Shown here piece after piece: positions 1-5,469 of a DNA stretch of 5,469 bases. Both the position numbers and the translations under genes were made by a program. The notes under the pieces were generated by a model. The model was not told the origin of the DNA, ran no database searches, and worked only from the letters and a program-made list of their open reading frames with translations. Each line of letters begins with the position of its first letter. Position 1 is the stretch's first letter. Source of the DNA: Lentzea sp. (lineage in GTDB: Bacteria > Actinomycetota > Actinomycetes > Mycobacteriales > Pseudonocardiaceae); the NCBI GenBank assembly GCA_030146905.1, contig JASLAV010001109.1, forward strand, positions 1 through 5,469, written 5' to 3'.

Positions 1-1
1 C

Positions 2-4
2 TTA
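2..4. repeat. Left target-site duplication TTA
   Basis: TTA immediately outside the left inverted repeat matches TTA at 895-897. Three-base TNA duplications are typical of some IS5-family groups. The base before is C and the base after the right copy is G, so the original target reads CTTAG. Confidence 0.75.
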
Positions 5-22
5 GAACTCCTAACAGAATGA
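5..22 (+). repeat. Left terminal inverted repeat of the IS (IRL)
   Basis: The outer sequence GAACTCCTAAC (5-15) is the exact reverse complement of 884-894. After two mismatches (16-17) the repeat resumes for five more bases, AATGA at 18-22 pairing with 877-881. This is the expected transposase binding and cleavage end. Confidence 0.9.
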
Positions 23-61
23 TCTTGGAATAGGGTTGATCATCGGCGTGTTGACCCTGGT

Positions 62-888
62 GTGAGGAAGGGTGAGCAGCTTCCGTGGATCGTGTCCGAC
101 GAGTTGTGGGCGCGGATCGAGCCGCTGCTCCCGGTGGTCCCGCGTCGTGCGGACCATCCGGGGCGTAAGCGGCTGGATGACCGCAAGGTGTTGTGCGGCA
201 TCCTGTTCGTGCTCTACACCGGGATTCCGTGGGAGTTCCTGCCGCAGGAGCTCGGCTTCGGCTCGGGCATGACCGCGTGGCGTCGGTTGCGGGACTGGCA
301 CCAGGCCGGGGTGTGGCAGCGGCTGCACGAGAACCTGCTCGCCGAGCTCAACGCCGCGAACGCCTTGGACTGGTCGCGGGCGGTGATCGACGGCTCGCAC
401 ATCCGCGCCTTCAAGGGCGGCCCAAAACCGGTGCGAGCCCGGTCGACCGCGCCAGAACGGGCTCGAAGCACCACCTGATCACCGAGGGACACGGCATCCC
501 GCTGGCCGTGTCCTTGACCGGCGGGAACCGCAACGACGTCACCCAGCTGATGCCACTGATCGACCGGATCCCGCCGGTACGCGGCAAACGTGGCCGGCCC
601 CGGTTCAGGCCCGACGCGCTGTACGCCGACCGCGGCTACGACCACGACAAATACCGCGTCCTGGTCCGCGACAAGGGCATCACGCCTGTGATCGCCCGTC
701 GCGGCAGCGACCACGGCTCCGGGCTGGGCGTGCACCGGTGGGTGGTCGAGCAGACCTTCGCGCTGCTGCACTGGTTCCGCCGCCTGCGGTTCCGCTGGGA
801 GATCCGCGACGACATCCACGAAGCCTTCCTCAGCCTGGCCTGCGCCATCATCTGCTGGCGCCGACTCCGCACCCTCTCATTGAGTTAG
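62..888 (+). CDS. IS5-family DDE transposase, made by -1 frameshift
   Basis: This is the transposase that cuts and rejoins the IS ends. It is encoded as orfA (62-478, GTG start, 138 residues if unshifted) plus a -1 frame that stays open to the TAG at 886-888. Slipping at 421-427 gives a 275-residue fusion, a normal length for this family. Residues 8-110 form the N-terminal part, with helical segments such as GIPWEFLP. The catalytic triad is D110 (in VIDGSHIRAF), D190 (in YADRGYD) and E230. E230 follows R226 by the R-(3)-E spacing of IS5 enzymes. After the slip the protein continues with SKHHLITEGHG and LTGGNRNDVTQL, as in intact family members, which shows the frame change is needed for function. 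OrfA alone contains only the first catalytic aspartate and would be inactive, possibly regulatory. The stop codon lies inside the right inverted repeat. No strong ribosome binding site precedes GTG 62, but no better in-frame start is visible. Confidence 0.9.
421..472 (+). promoter_or_regulatory. Programmed -1 frameshift signal: slippery heptamer plus stem-loop
   Basis: C CCA AAA at 421-427 fits X XXY YYZ in the orfA reading frame, so tandem slippage places both tRNAs in the -1 frame of the downstream half. Six bases later starts a stem of eight perfect pairs: CGAGCCCG (434-441) with CGGGCTCG (458-465). The loop between them is 16 nt. An alternative longer stem adds GGTGC (430-434) pairing with GCACC (468-472) across a three-base bulge. 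The orfA stop TGA (476-478) comes four bases after the structure. Six nucleotides is within the usual spacer range for stimulatory structures. The signal would keep full transposase output at a fraction of orfA output. Confidence 0.87.
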
Positions 889-894
889 GAGTTC
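877..894 (-). repeat. Right terminal inverted repeat of the IS (IRR)
   Basis: GTTAGGAGTTC at 884-894 is the exact complement of the left end, and the inner TCATT at 877-881 also pairs. The transposase stop codon (886-888) is embedded in this repeat, so the coding region runs to within six bases of the element's end. Confidence 0.9.
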
Positions 895-897
895 TTA
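895..897. repeat. Right target-site duplication TTA
   Basis: TTA directly outside the right inverted repeat matches the copy at 2-4. Paired duplications indicate simple insertion of an intact element here, not a rearrangement between two copies. Confidence 0.75.
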
Positions 898-1006
898 GCG
901 GTTGCAGAGGCACCCTGCGGTGTCGCCGCCGCGGCGCTGGGTTTATGGAGCCCTTACGCACCGTAGGTCCGATGCCCTGCAATTTCTGAAGAAACTACTG
1001 GGAGAG

Positions 1007-1033
1007 CTCCGCGGAGAGTCGGAACAGTCCGAC
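1007..1033. promoter_or_regulatory. Pair of adjacent inverted repeats in the operon leader
   Basis: CTCCGCGGAG (1007-1016) is a perfect 10-base palindrome. One base later comes GTCGGA-ACAG-TCCGAC (1018-1033), a perfect six-base inverted repeat with a four-base gap. They lie about 115-140 bases before the helicase start. They could be an operator for a dimeric regulator or an RNA hairpin in the leader. There is no T run, so an intrinsic terminator is unlikely. Short palindromes are common in GC-rich DNA, so function is a guess. Confidence 0.3.
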
Positions 1034-1139
1034 GACAATCAGAAGGTGGCACAGAAGAACGACCCGTCCGCGCCGCTCGACCTCGTCACACATCCGGTCT
1101 CTTGGCCTTAAGGTGGGTCCGACGGCGAAGTGGATCAGT

Positions 1140-1144
1140 GGAGG
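1140..1144 (+). promoter_or_regulatory. Ribosome binding site deciding the helicase start
   Basis: GGAGG at 1140-1144 lies five bases before GTG 1150. The other in-frame candidates, TTG 1102 and GTG 1138, have no comparable Shine-Dalgarno sequence at the right distance, so 1150 is preferred. Confidence 0.6.
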
Positions 1145-1149
1145 CGTGG

Positions 1150-4100
1150 GTGACGGAGCTGTTCGCGCCCGGACACCGGGTACGCCTGCCGAAGGGACCG
1201 CGCGGCTGGCTGACTGTCGACTTCGCCCGCCCGAACGGCGACGGCGGCTGGGTTCTCTACGTCGCACCCGAAGGAGAGGACACCTTCAGCAAGGTTACGT
1301 TGACGGCGGATGAGACAACGCTGGTCGATGTGCTCGAGCCGGACGGCGGTGGCTCCTCGGCGGGCGCGCTGGCGGGTATGTGGACGCTGTGGATGACGGC
1401 AGCGGAGACCGACACAGCGATCAACCCGCCTTCGGCGACGCCCTTGCGGCCGTACATTCACCAGCACAACGCGGTTTATGGCGCGATGCTCCCGCAGCCG
1501 CGGCTGCGCTTCCTGCTCGCCGACGAACCCGGAACAGGCAAGACCGTGATGGCCGGCCTGTACCTGCGGGAGATGCGGCGGCTCGGCCTCGTCCGGCGTG
1601 CGCTGGTGATCGCACCTGCTGGTCTTGTCACCAAGTGGCAGGCGGACTTCGACCGGTTCTTCGGTGGAGGGCTGCGGCGCATCTCGGCAGCCACAGCGCG
1701 GGAAGGCGCGCTGGAGTTGGGGCACGACCTGTGGATCACGTCGTTGGAGCTGGCGGCCGTCAACACCGCTGTTCAGGAGGCGGTGCACCCAGATCGCGCA
1801 GGGTGGGATCTGGTGATCTTCGACGAAGCGCACCGCCTCACTCCTACCGCGCGATCGTTCCACAGGGTTGGCAGGCTGCTGGCGCTGTCTTCTCCACGCG
1901 TGTTGTTGATGACGGCCACTCCGCACCGAGGGTCCGAGTGGTTCTTCCGGCACCTGTTGCACCTTGTTGACCCGGAGGTCTACCCCGATCCTGGCGAGGA
2001 CCCCCGTCAGAAGCTCACGCCACTACGTCCGGGTTCGATCCACTTCCTGCGCCGGATGAAGGAAGAGCTGGTCGACTACGACGGGACCACCCGCCTGTTC
2101 AAAAAGCGGCGGGCCACAAACTTCCGGGTTCCGCTCAACTCGGAAGAACTCTCTGTCTACGAGCAGGCACTTGCGCTGGTGGACACGTTCTTCCCGGTCC
2201 AGGCGCGTTCTCTTGCGCGGATGGTCTACGGCAAGCGCGCCGCATCCAGCCTGTATGCACTGGCGAGAACGCTAGGAAGGCGTCTCGCAGCCATGGGCAC
2301 GCGTTCGCCACTGGAGGCGGCCGTCGACGCCGATCCGGATGACGAGGACCGCAACGTGCAGGACGAAGCGCGGGTCGTGCACGCCGACTCCCGCGCGCCG
2401 AGGGCGGAGCACACCGCTGTCCGCCTCCTGCTCGACCAGGTCTCCGCGCTCCAGTCCGGCCACGACCACCTGCCGTCGAAGTGGGAGACACTCGTCGACC
2501 GGTGTCTGCTCGCCAATGGCATCGAGCCGATGGGAGCGGACCAAGCGGTGATCTTCACCGAGTACGCAGACACCGCCGAATGGCTTGCGGAACGTCTCAC
2601 TGCTGCAGGCTTCTCCTCCAGGACCTACAGCGGGCGTCAATCACATATTGAGAGAGATGGCATCAGGGCCGCGTTCATGACGGGCGGCTTCCAGATCATC
2701 GTGTCTACCGACGCGGGCAACGAGGGCATCGACCTGCAGGTTGCCCACGTATTGATCAACTACGACATCCCGTGGTCTCTGGTGCGGCTGGAACAGCGCA
2801 TGGGTCGCATCCACAGGGTGGGGCAACGACGAGACGTCGAGCTATACAACCTGGTCGCTGCTGAGACCCGCGAAGGCGACACGCTGCACAAGTTGCTGGA
2901 GAACTTCGTCGCGGCGGCGAACGAGCTCGACGGTCAGATGTTCGACAGCTTGTCACTGGTCGCGGAGCTGGCGTCAGTGTCCTATGAGGAGTGGCTCCGG
3001 GCCCTCTATGGCGACGACGAACTGGAACGCGCCGAGGTTGTCGCGGCCGTCGATCGAATCAGCGCGGCAGAGTTGCGGCGGCGTGCCGAGATGGTCCGAG
3101 CTCAGGAGGCCGAGCTCTCCGTGGGAGTTGACGTGGTGGCAGGGCTCGCCCACATTCAGCGATCGGCGCTGGAGCAGTTGAACCCTGTCGTGGTCGAGGC
3201 GTACCTACGTCGGTTGGACGCTGCTGGCGTGATAAGTGCTCGGCACACTGCGGCCGGCGAGGGCGTCATGCTGCTTGAAGCGGATCAACCCCTTCCCCGT
3301 GCGTTGAGTGAGGGCACGCGCGCGCTCGTGCACACGGGTAACGGCGTGCCGCTGGACGGACCAGGTGCATCCGCAGTGCCGCTGGGACCAGGTACCCCTG
3401 CCTTCTCCAGCCTCGCGGGTGTGGCGGCTGAGGTGCTCGCGGCCGATCTCTATCGGGGCGGTGTCGCGGAGGATCCGACGTCCTTGGTGCCATACGAGCT
3501 GCTGGCCTTCTCCTCATCAATGCGTTCTGCCTCGACGCGAACCCCTGCTCCGTGGTCCGTCCTGATTCGCGTAGATGACACGGGGAGCGCGCGTCGCGTG
3601 CGCTGGGAGTCGCTCGCGAACCTGCGATCCGTCGGTGGCGGCGCGGGGCCAGTCGCGTCGTTCGTGTCGGAGGTTGCCGAAAGCGAGGTCAGACGCCTGC
3701 TCAACATCGAGGTGCATGAGCGGACCGAGGCACGTCAACGCTGGTACGCCGCAGCCCGGCGGGACCTGATGAATCTGCCGGTGGATCTGACCCTGGACCT
3801 CAGCGACCGCAAGGAACGGATCGCGTTGCGGGACCAGCTGAGTGGCGCGACCGAGCGCAGACTTGGACAGCTCGAGGAGCTCTGTCGGCTCGACGCCGAA
3901 CCACCGCGACTGGTGGGACGCCTACGCGTTGTGCCTGCAGAGGAGGCCGTAGTTGCGCCGGAACGCCGCCAGGCAGACGCGATTGCCGCGGACCACGTCA
4001 GATCGGTGCTGACTTCTGATAGATGGCACGTGGACGACGTCCGGGCCGAAGGCAGGGGATTCACACTGCGCGCGATGCGTGGAGAACAGCAACACATGGT

Positions 4101-4371
4101 GGCCGCACGAGGTACGTGGCGTTCGGCCGAGGAAGACGGACTGGTGCTCGACGGCAACGAAATCCTGCTAGCGGCACAACACCGCGCCGACTACCTGTTG
4201 TTCGTGGTGGAGCACTGTCACGACGGACGAGGTGTGCTCTACGGCACTTTCCCCGATCCGGTGGCGGTTTTCGCCGATTGGGTTCGTGGTGGTGCCGTCA
4301 CCCGCGTCTCCGGCCCCGCGCTACGGTCAGCTCTAGATCGACTGACGGAACAACCTACGGAGCACCCATGA
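1150..4371 (+). CDS. SNF2/RapA-like SF2 helicase with C-terminal DUF3883-like domain (DrmD-like defence helicase)
   Basis: A large ATP-driven DNA translocase, 1073 residues from GTG 1150 (1089 if TTG 1102 is used). Residue numbers are from GTG 1150. The N-terminal 100 residues include a small beta-rich segment (HRVRLPKG... GWVLYVAP). The first helicase lobe follows: Walker A DEPGTGKT (125-132, K131), motif Ia around VIAPAGLVTKWQ (153-164), DEAH (225-228) and TATP (255-258). The second lobe has motif IV VIFTEYADTAEWL (467-479), motif V STDAGNEGIDLQ (519-530) and motif VI QRMGRIHRVGQ (549-559), the SNF2/RapA form. Every core motif is intact, so the ATPase should be active. Residues 600-930 are a long helical, charged linker. 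Residues 940-1040 resemble DUF3883, with the GNE and YLLFVV landmarks, but the E-x-K nuclease signature appears lost. The end overlaps the methylase gene by four bases. Size, SNF2 type and methylase partner fit DrmD of class 1 DISARM or the helicase of predicted Hma-type loci; a stand-alone SNF2 helicase is the alternative. The helicase call is firm, the system name inferred. Confidence 0.93.
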   Translation: MTELFAPGHRVRLPKGPRGWLTVDFARPNGDGGWVLYVAPEGEDTFSKVTLTADETTLVDVLEPDGGGSSAGALAGMWTLWMTAAETDTAINPPSATPLRPYIHQHNAVYGAMLPQPRLRFLLADEPGTGKTVMAGLYLREMRRLGLVRRALVIAPAGLVTKWQADFDRFFGGGLRRISAATAREGALELGHDLWITSLELAAVNTAVQEAVHPDRAGWDLVIFDEAHRLTPTARSFHRVGRLLALSSPRVLLMTATPHRGSEWFFRHLLHLVDPEVYPDPGEDPRQKLTPLRPGSIHFLRRMKEELVDYDGTTRLFKKRRATNFRVPLNSEELSVYEQALALVDTFFPVQARSLARMVYGKRAASSLYALARTLGRRLAAMGTRSPLEAAVDADPDDEDRNVQDEARVVHADSRAPRAEHTAVRLLLDQVSALQSGHDHLPSKWETLVDRCLLANGIEPMGADQAVIFTEYADTAEWLAERLTAAGFSSRTYSGRQSHIERDGIRAAFMTGGFQIIVSTDAGNEGIDLQVAHVLINYDIPWSLVRLEQRMGRIHRVGQRRDVELYNLVAAETREGDTLHKLLENFVAAANELDGQMFDSLSLVAELASVSYEEWLRALYGDDELERAEVVAAVDRISAAELRRRAEMVRAQEAELSVGVDVVAGLAHIQRSALEQLNPVVVEAYLRRLDAAGVISARHTAAGEGVMLLEADQPLPRALSEGTRALVHTGNGVPLDGPGASAVPLGPGTPAFSSLAGVAAEVLAADLYRGGVAEDPTSLVPYELLAFSSSMRSASTRTPAPWSVLIRVDDTGSARRVRWESLANLRSVGGGAGPVASFVSEVAESEVRRLLNIEVHERTEARQRWYAAARRDLMNLPVDLTLDLSDRKERIALRDQLSGATERRLGQLEELCRLDAEPPRLVGRLRVVPAEEAVVAPERRQADAIAADHVRSVLTSDRWHVDDVRAEGRGFTLRAMRGEQQHMVAARGTWRSAEEDGLVLDGNEILLAAQHRADYLLFVVEHCHDGRGVLYGTFPDPVAVFADWVRGGAVTRVSGPALRSALDRLTEQPTEHP
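4359..4371 (+). promoter_or_regulatory. Coupled start: GGAG site plus ATGA stop/start overlap
   Basis: GGAG at 4359-4362 sits five bases before ATG 4368-4370. The helicase stop TGA (4369-4371) shares two bases with that ATG, giving ATGA. This implies one transcript and translational coupling, so helicase and methylase are probably made in linked amounts. Confidence 0.85.
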
Positions 4372-5469
4372 CCCGGATGATCGAACGCTGGTTCCCCTGC
4401 GCAGAGGTGAGCGAGGCGTCGATGGCCGGATGGGGCAGCGGTAACACCGAGGCGAGCCTGTGGGTGTGGTTCGCGAAGCGACCGACTGCGCAAGCGAAGG
4501 CTGCCGTGCTGACCAGCCTACTTCCGTGGCCGGAGGACGAGACCGAGCAGAAGAGACTGCAGAAGGCAGTGCGCGGAGTTCTGAGTATCCGGGACGCGAA
4601 GACACGACTCCTCGCCAGTATGGCGAATGGCCCCATCCAACAGGTCAGGGAGGCGCTTGAGCAGGCGCATCCCGGCGGTGCGCGGGTCCTCGACCCATTC
4701 TCTGGCCGTGCCATGATCCCGTTGGAGGCTGGTCGCCTCGGTGTCGCAGCCGAGGGCATTGACTACTCCCCACTCGCCGCGCTCGGCGGGGCGCTGCTCG
4801 CGGAGATCCCTTTCCAATGCTGGGACGATGAACCTGAACTGCCTTTCGGGAATGAAAATCGCGAAATGCTCACGGGAAGTCGACTCGAACGCGACGTTGA
4901 GCTGTTCCTGACCGAGGTCGGCCGTCGTTACACCGAGAGAATGCTGGAGTTCTATCCGCCGCACCGCAAACGGCAACCGTGGGGTTACCTATGGGCATCC
5001 ACGCTTCCCTGTCAGGAGTGTGGAAACAGGTTTCCGCTGGTCGGTGAGCTATGGTTGCGATTTCCTCGACCCGCCACGAAAAAGCGTGAAGCTGACGACG
5101 GTCAGAGTTTCGCCATCGTTGTAGATCCGGCGACCGGTGAATTTCAAGCGGTCCCGCACAGCGGCGAACCACGAGGGAACCCAACCAGGGTGCTCGCCGG
5201 AAAGCACAAGTACGCGGCAGATGGGCGGGTGGCAGTTTGCCCGTTTTGCGACCACGTGCATCCGAAGGATGTGCACACGCGGCTAAGCGCTCAGGGTTTG
5301 CGACAGGACGCACTGCTGCTAGCAGCCGACATTGCCGAAGACGGCACCAAGGTGTTCCGCGAACCTACCGAGAAGGAGATTCGGGCTGTCGCTCTGGCAG
5401 ACGCGGCGCTGCGACTGGAGCCCGGTTTTGGTCCCTTGTCAGCCTGTCCTGATGAGTTCATCGCACCTG
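4368..5469 (+). CDS. DUF1156/COG1743-type adenine-specific DNA methylase, N-terminal part (cut by window edge)
   Basis: The first 367 codons, open to the right edge with no stop. Family members are usually far longer (roughly 900 residues or more), so most of the gene lies outside. The family transfers a methyl group from S-adenosylmethionine to adenine N6, and in defence loci marks self DNA. Residues 4-55 match the DUF1156 start: IERWFPCAEVSEAS, then LWVWFAKRP and AVLTSLLPWP. The SAM-binding motif I is DPFSGRAMIPLEAGRLG (109-125), followed by EGIDYSPLAA (129-138) as the motif II region. Two Cys pairs, C215/C218 (CQECG) and C291/C294 (CPFC), probably form the zinc ribbon typical of COG1743. 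The catalytic (D/N)PPY motif lies after this region in the family and is not visible, so activity cannot be judged. Motif I has A where most relatives have a third glycine (GxG). The start is fixed by GGAG and the ATGA overlap. Methylase identity is strong; the defence role is inferred from the helicase partner. Confidence 0.88.
   Translation, partial: MTRMIERWFPCAEVSEASMAGWGSGNTEASLWVWFAKRPTAQAKAAVLTSLLPWPEDETEQKRLQKAVRGVLSIRDAKTRLLASMANGPIQQVREALEQAHPGGARVLDPFSGRAMIPLEAGRLGVAAEGIDYSPLAALGGALLAEIPFQCWDDEPELPFGNENREMLTGSRLERDVELFLTEVGRRYTERMLEFYPPHRKRQPWGYLWASTLPCQECGNRFPLVGELWLRFPRPATKKREADDGQSFAIVVDPATGEFQAVPHSGEPRGNPTRVLAGKHKYAADGRVAVCPFCDHVHPKDVHTRLSAQGLRQDALLLAADIAEDGTKVFREPTEKEIRAVALADAALRLEPGFGPLSACPDEFIAP

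Larger units (their letters stand above)
5..894 (+). mobile_element. Complete IS5-family insertion sequence, about 890 bp
   Basis: The element is bounded by inverted repeats at 5-22 and 877-894, with 11 perfect outer base pairs and 16 of 18 matches overall. Both ends are flanked by TTA (2-4 and 895-897). It encodes one transposase split across two frames. The IS5 assignment rests on the encoded protein, whose DDE domain reads like the short actinobacterial IS5 transposases, and on the TNA-type duplication known for part of that family (IS1031-like; the IS427 group makes TA or TNA). Reading the flanks together, the uninterrupted target would have been CTTAG, a CTNAG-type site. Nothing looks decayed: ends, frameshift signal and catalytic residues are all present, so the copy may be active. 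The exact subgroup and IS name cannot be given without a database comparison. Confidence 0.93.
898..1149 (+). other. Non-coding leader between the IS and the helicase operon
   Basis: About 250 bases with no convincing gene. A short open frame (902-1111) has no family-like sequence and no supporting start signal. The helicase frame is open only back to the TAG at 964-966, and its residues before the chosen start look random. The stretch is more mixed in composition than the genes and carries several short perfect palindromes (927-936, 1007-1016, 1018-1033). It presumably holds the operon promoter and control sites. I could not identify a convincing -35/-10 pair, which is common for actinobacterial promoters. 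No tRNA or terminator with a T tract is visible. Confidence 0.55.

Noticed and set aside
434..465. Stem-loop as a transcription terminator
   Set aside because: It lies inside the transposase gene, has no following T tract, and its position relative to the heptamer fits a frameshift stimulator.
421..478. Frame break in the transposase as a disabling mutation (pseudogene)
   Set aside because: The break coincides exactly with a canonical slippery heptamer and stimulatory stem-loop, and both halves are otherwise intact, so programmed frameshifting is the better explanation.
214..819. Minus-strand open frame opposite the transposase
   Set aside because: Antisense shadow created by GC-rich codon bias; it covers both transposase halves and has no start signal.
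927..936. Perfect palindrome CGCCGCGGCG as a possible operator
   Set aside because: Pure G/C palindromes of ten bases are expected by chance in DNA of this composition, and nothing else marks the site.
902..1111. Short + strand open frame of 69 codons between the IS and the helicase
   Set aside because: No ribosome binding site, no recognisable family, low-complexity Arg/Ser/Pro-rich start, and it overlaps the likely promoter region. Treated as chance.
1102..1149. Extension of the helicase to TTG 1102 or GTG 1138
   Set aside because: Neither start has a good Shine-Dalgarno sequence, and the added residues (RWVRRRSGSVEAW) do not look conserved. GTG 1150 has GGAGG five bases upstream. The longer forms cannot be excluded.
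1135..1962. Long minus-strand open frame of 275 codons opposite the helicase
   Set aside because: A shadow of the high-GC helicase codons on the other strand: Arg/Gln-rich, no family features, and it lies opposite the conserved Walker A and DEAH motifs.

Overview
The window looks like a high-GC actinomycete (GC-ending codons throughout, GTG starts, actinobacterial-style protein sequences). That is an inference from composition; no phylogenetic marker is present. Three units lie on the + strand.

(1) Positions 5-894 hold a complete insertion sequence of the IS5 family. It has matching terminal inverted repeats and is flanked on both sides by the trinucleotide TTA, as expected of a target duplication. 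Its transposase is split over two frames. The frames are joined at a C CCA AAA slippery heptamer followed by a strong GC-rich stem-loop, which is a textbook arrangement for programmed -1 frameshifting. The fused product is 275 residues with D110, D190 and E230 as the DDE triad.

(2) Positions 898-1149 are a non-coding leader containing closely spaced short inverted repeats and no convincing consensus promoter.

(3) From 1150 to the right edge runs a two-gene, translationally coupled operon (ATGA overlap). The first gene is a 1073-residue SNF2/RapA-like SF2 helicase or translocase whose C-terminus resembles DUF3883. The second is the first 367 codons of a DUF1156/COG1743-type adenine-specific DNA methylase with a zinc ribbon, cut by the window edge. 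A large SNF2-like helicase next to a large adenine methylase is the signature of helicase-methylase phage-defence loci, such as class 1 DISARM (DrmD plus DrmMI) and the predicted Hma (helicase-methylase-ATPase) type. The remaining genes, for example a DUF499 ATPase, DrmA/B/C or nucleases, would lie to the right and cannot be seen.

The most notable points are the apparent loss of the nuclease signature in the helicase's DUF3883-like domain, the unusual DPFSGRA form of methylase motif I, the complete frameshift cassette in the IS, and the IS ending about 255 bp before the defence operon starts.
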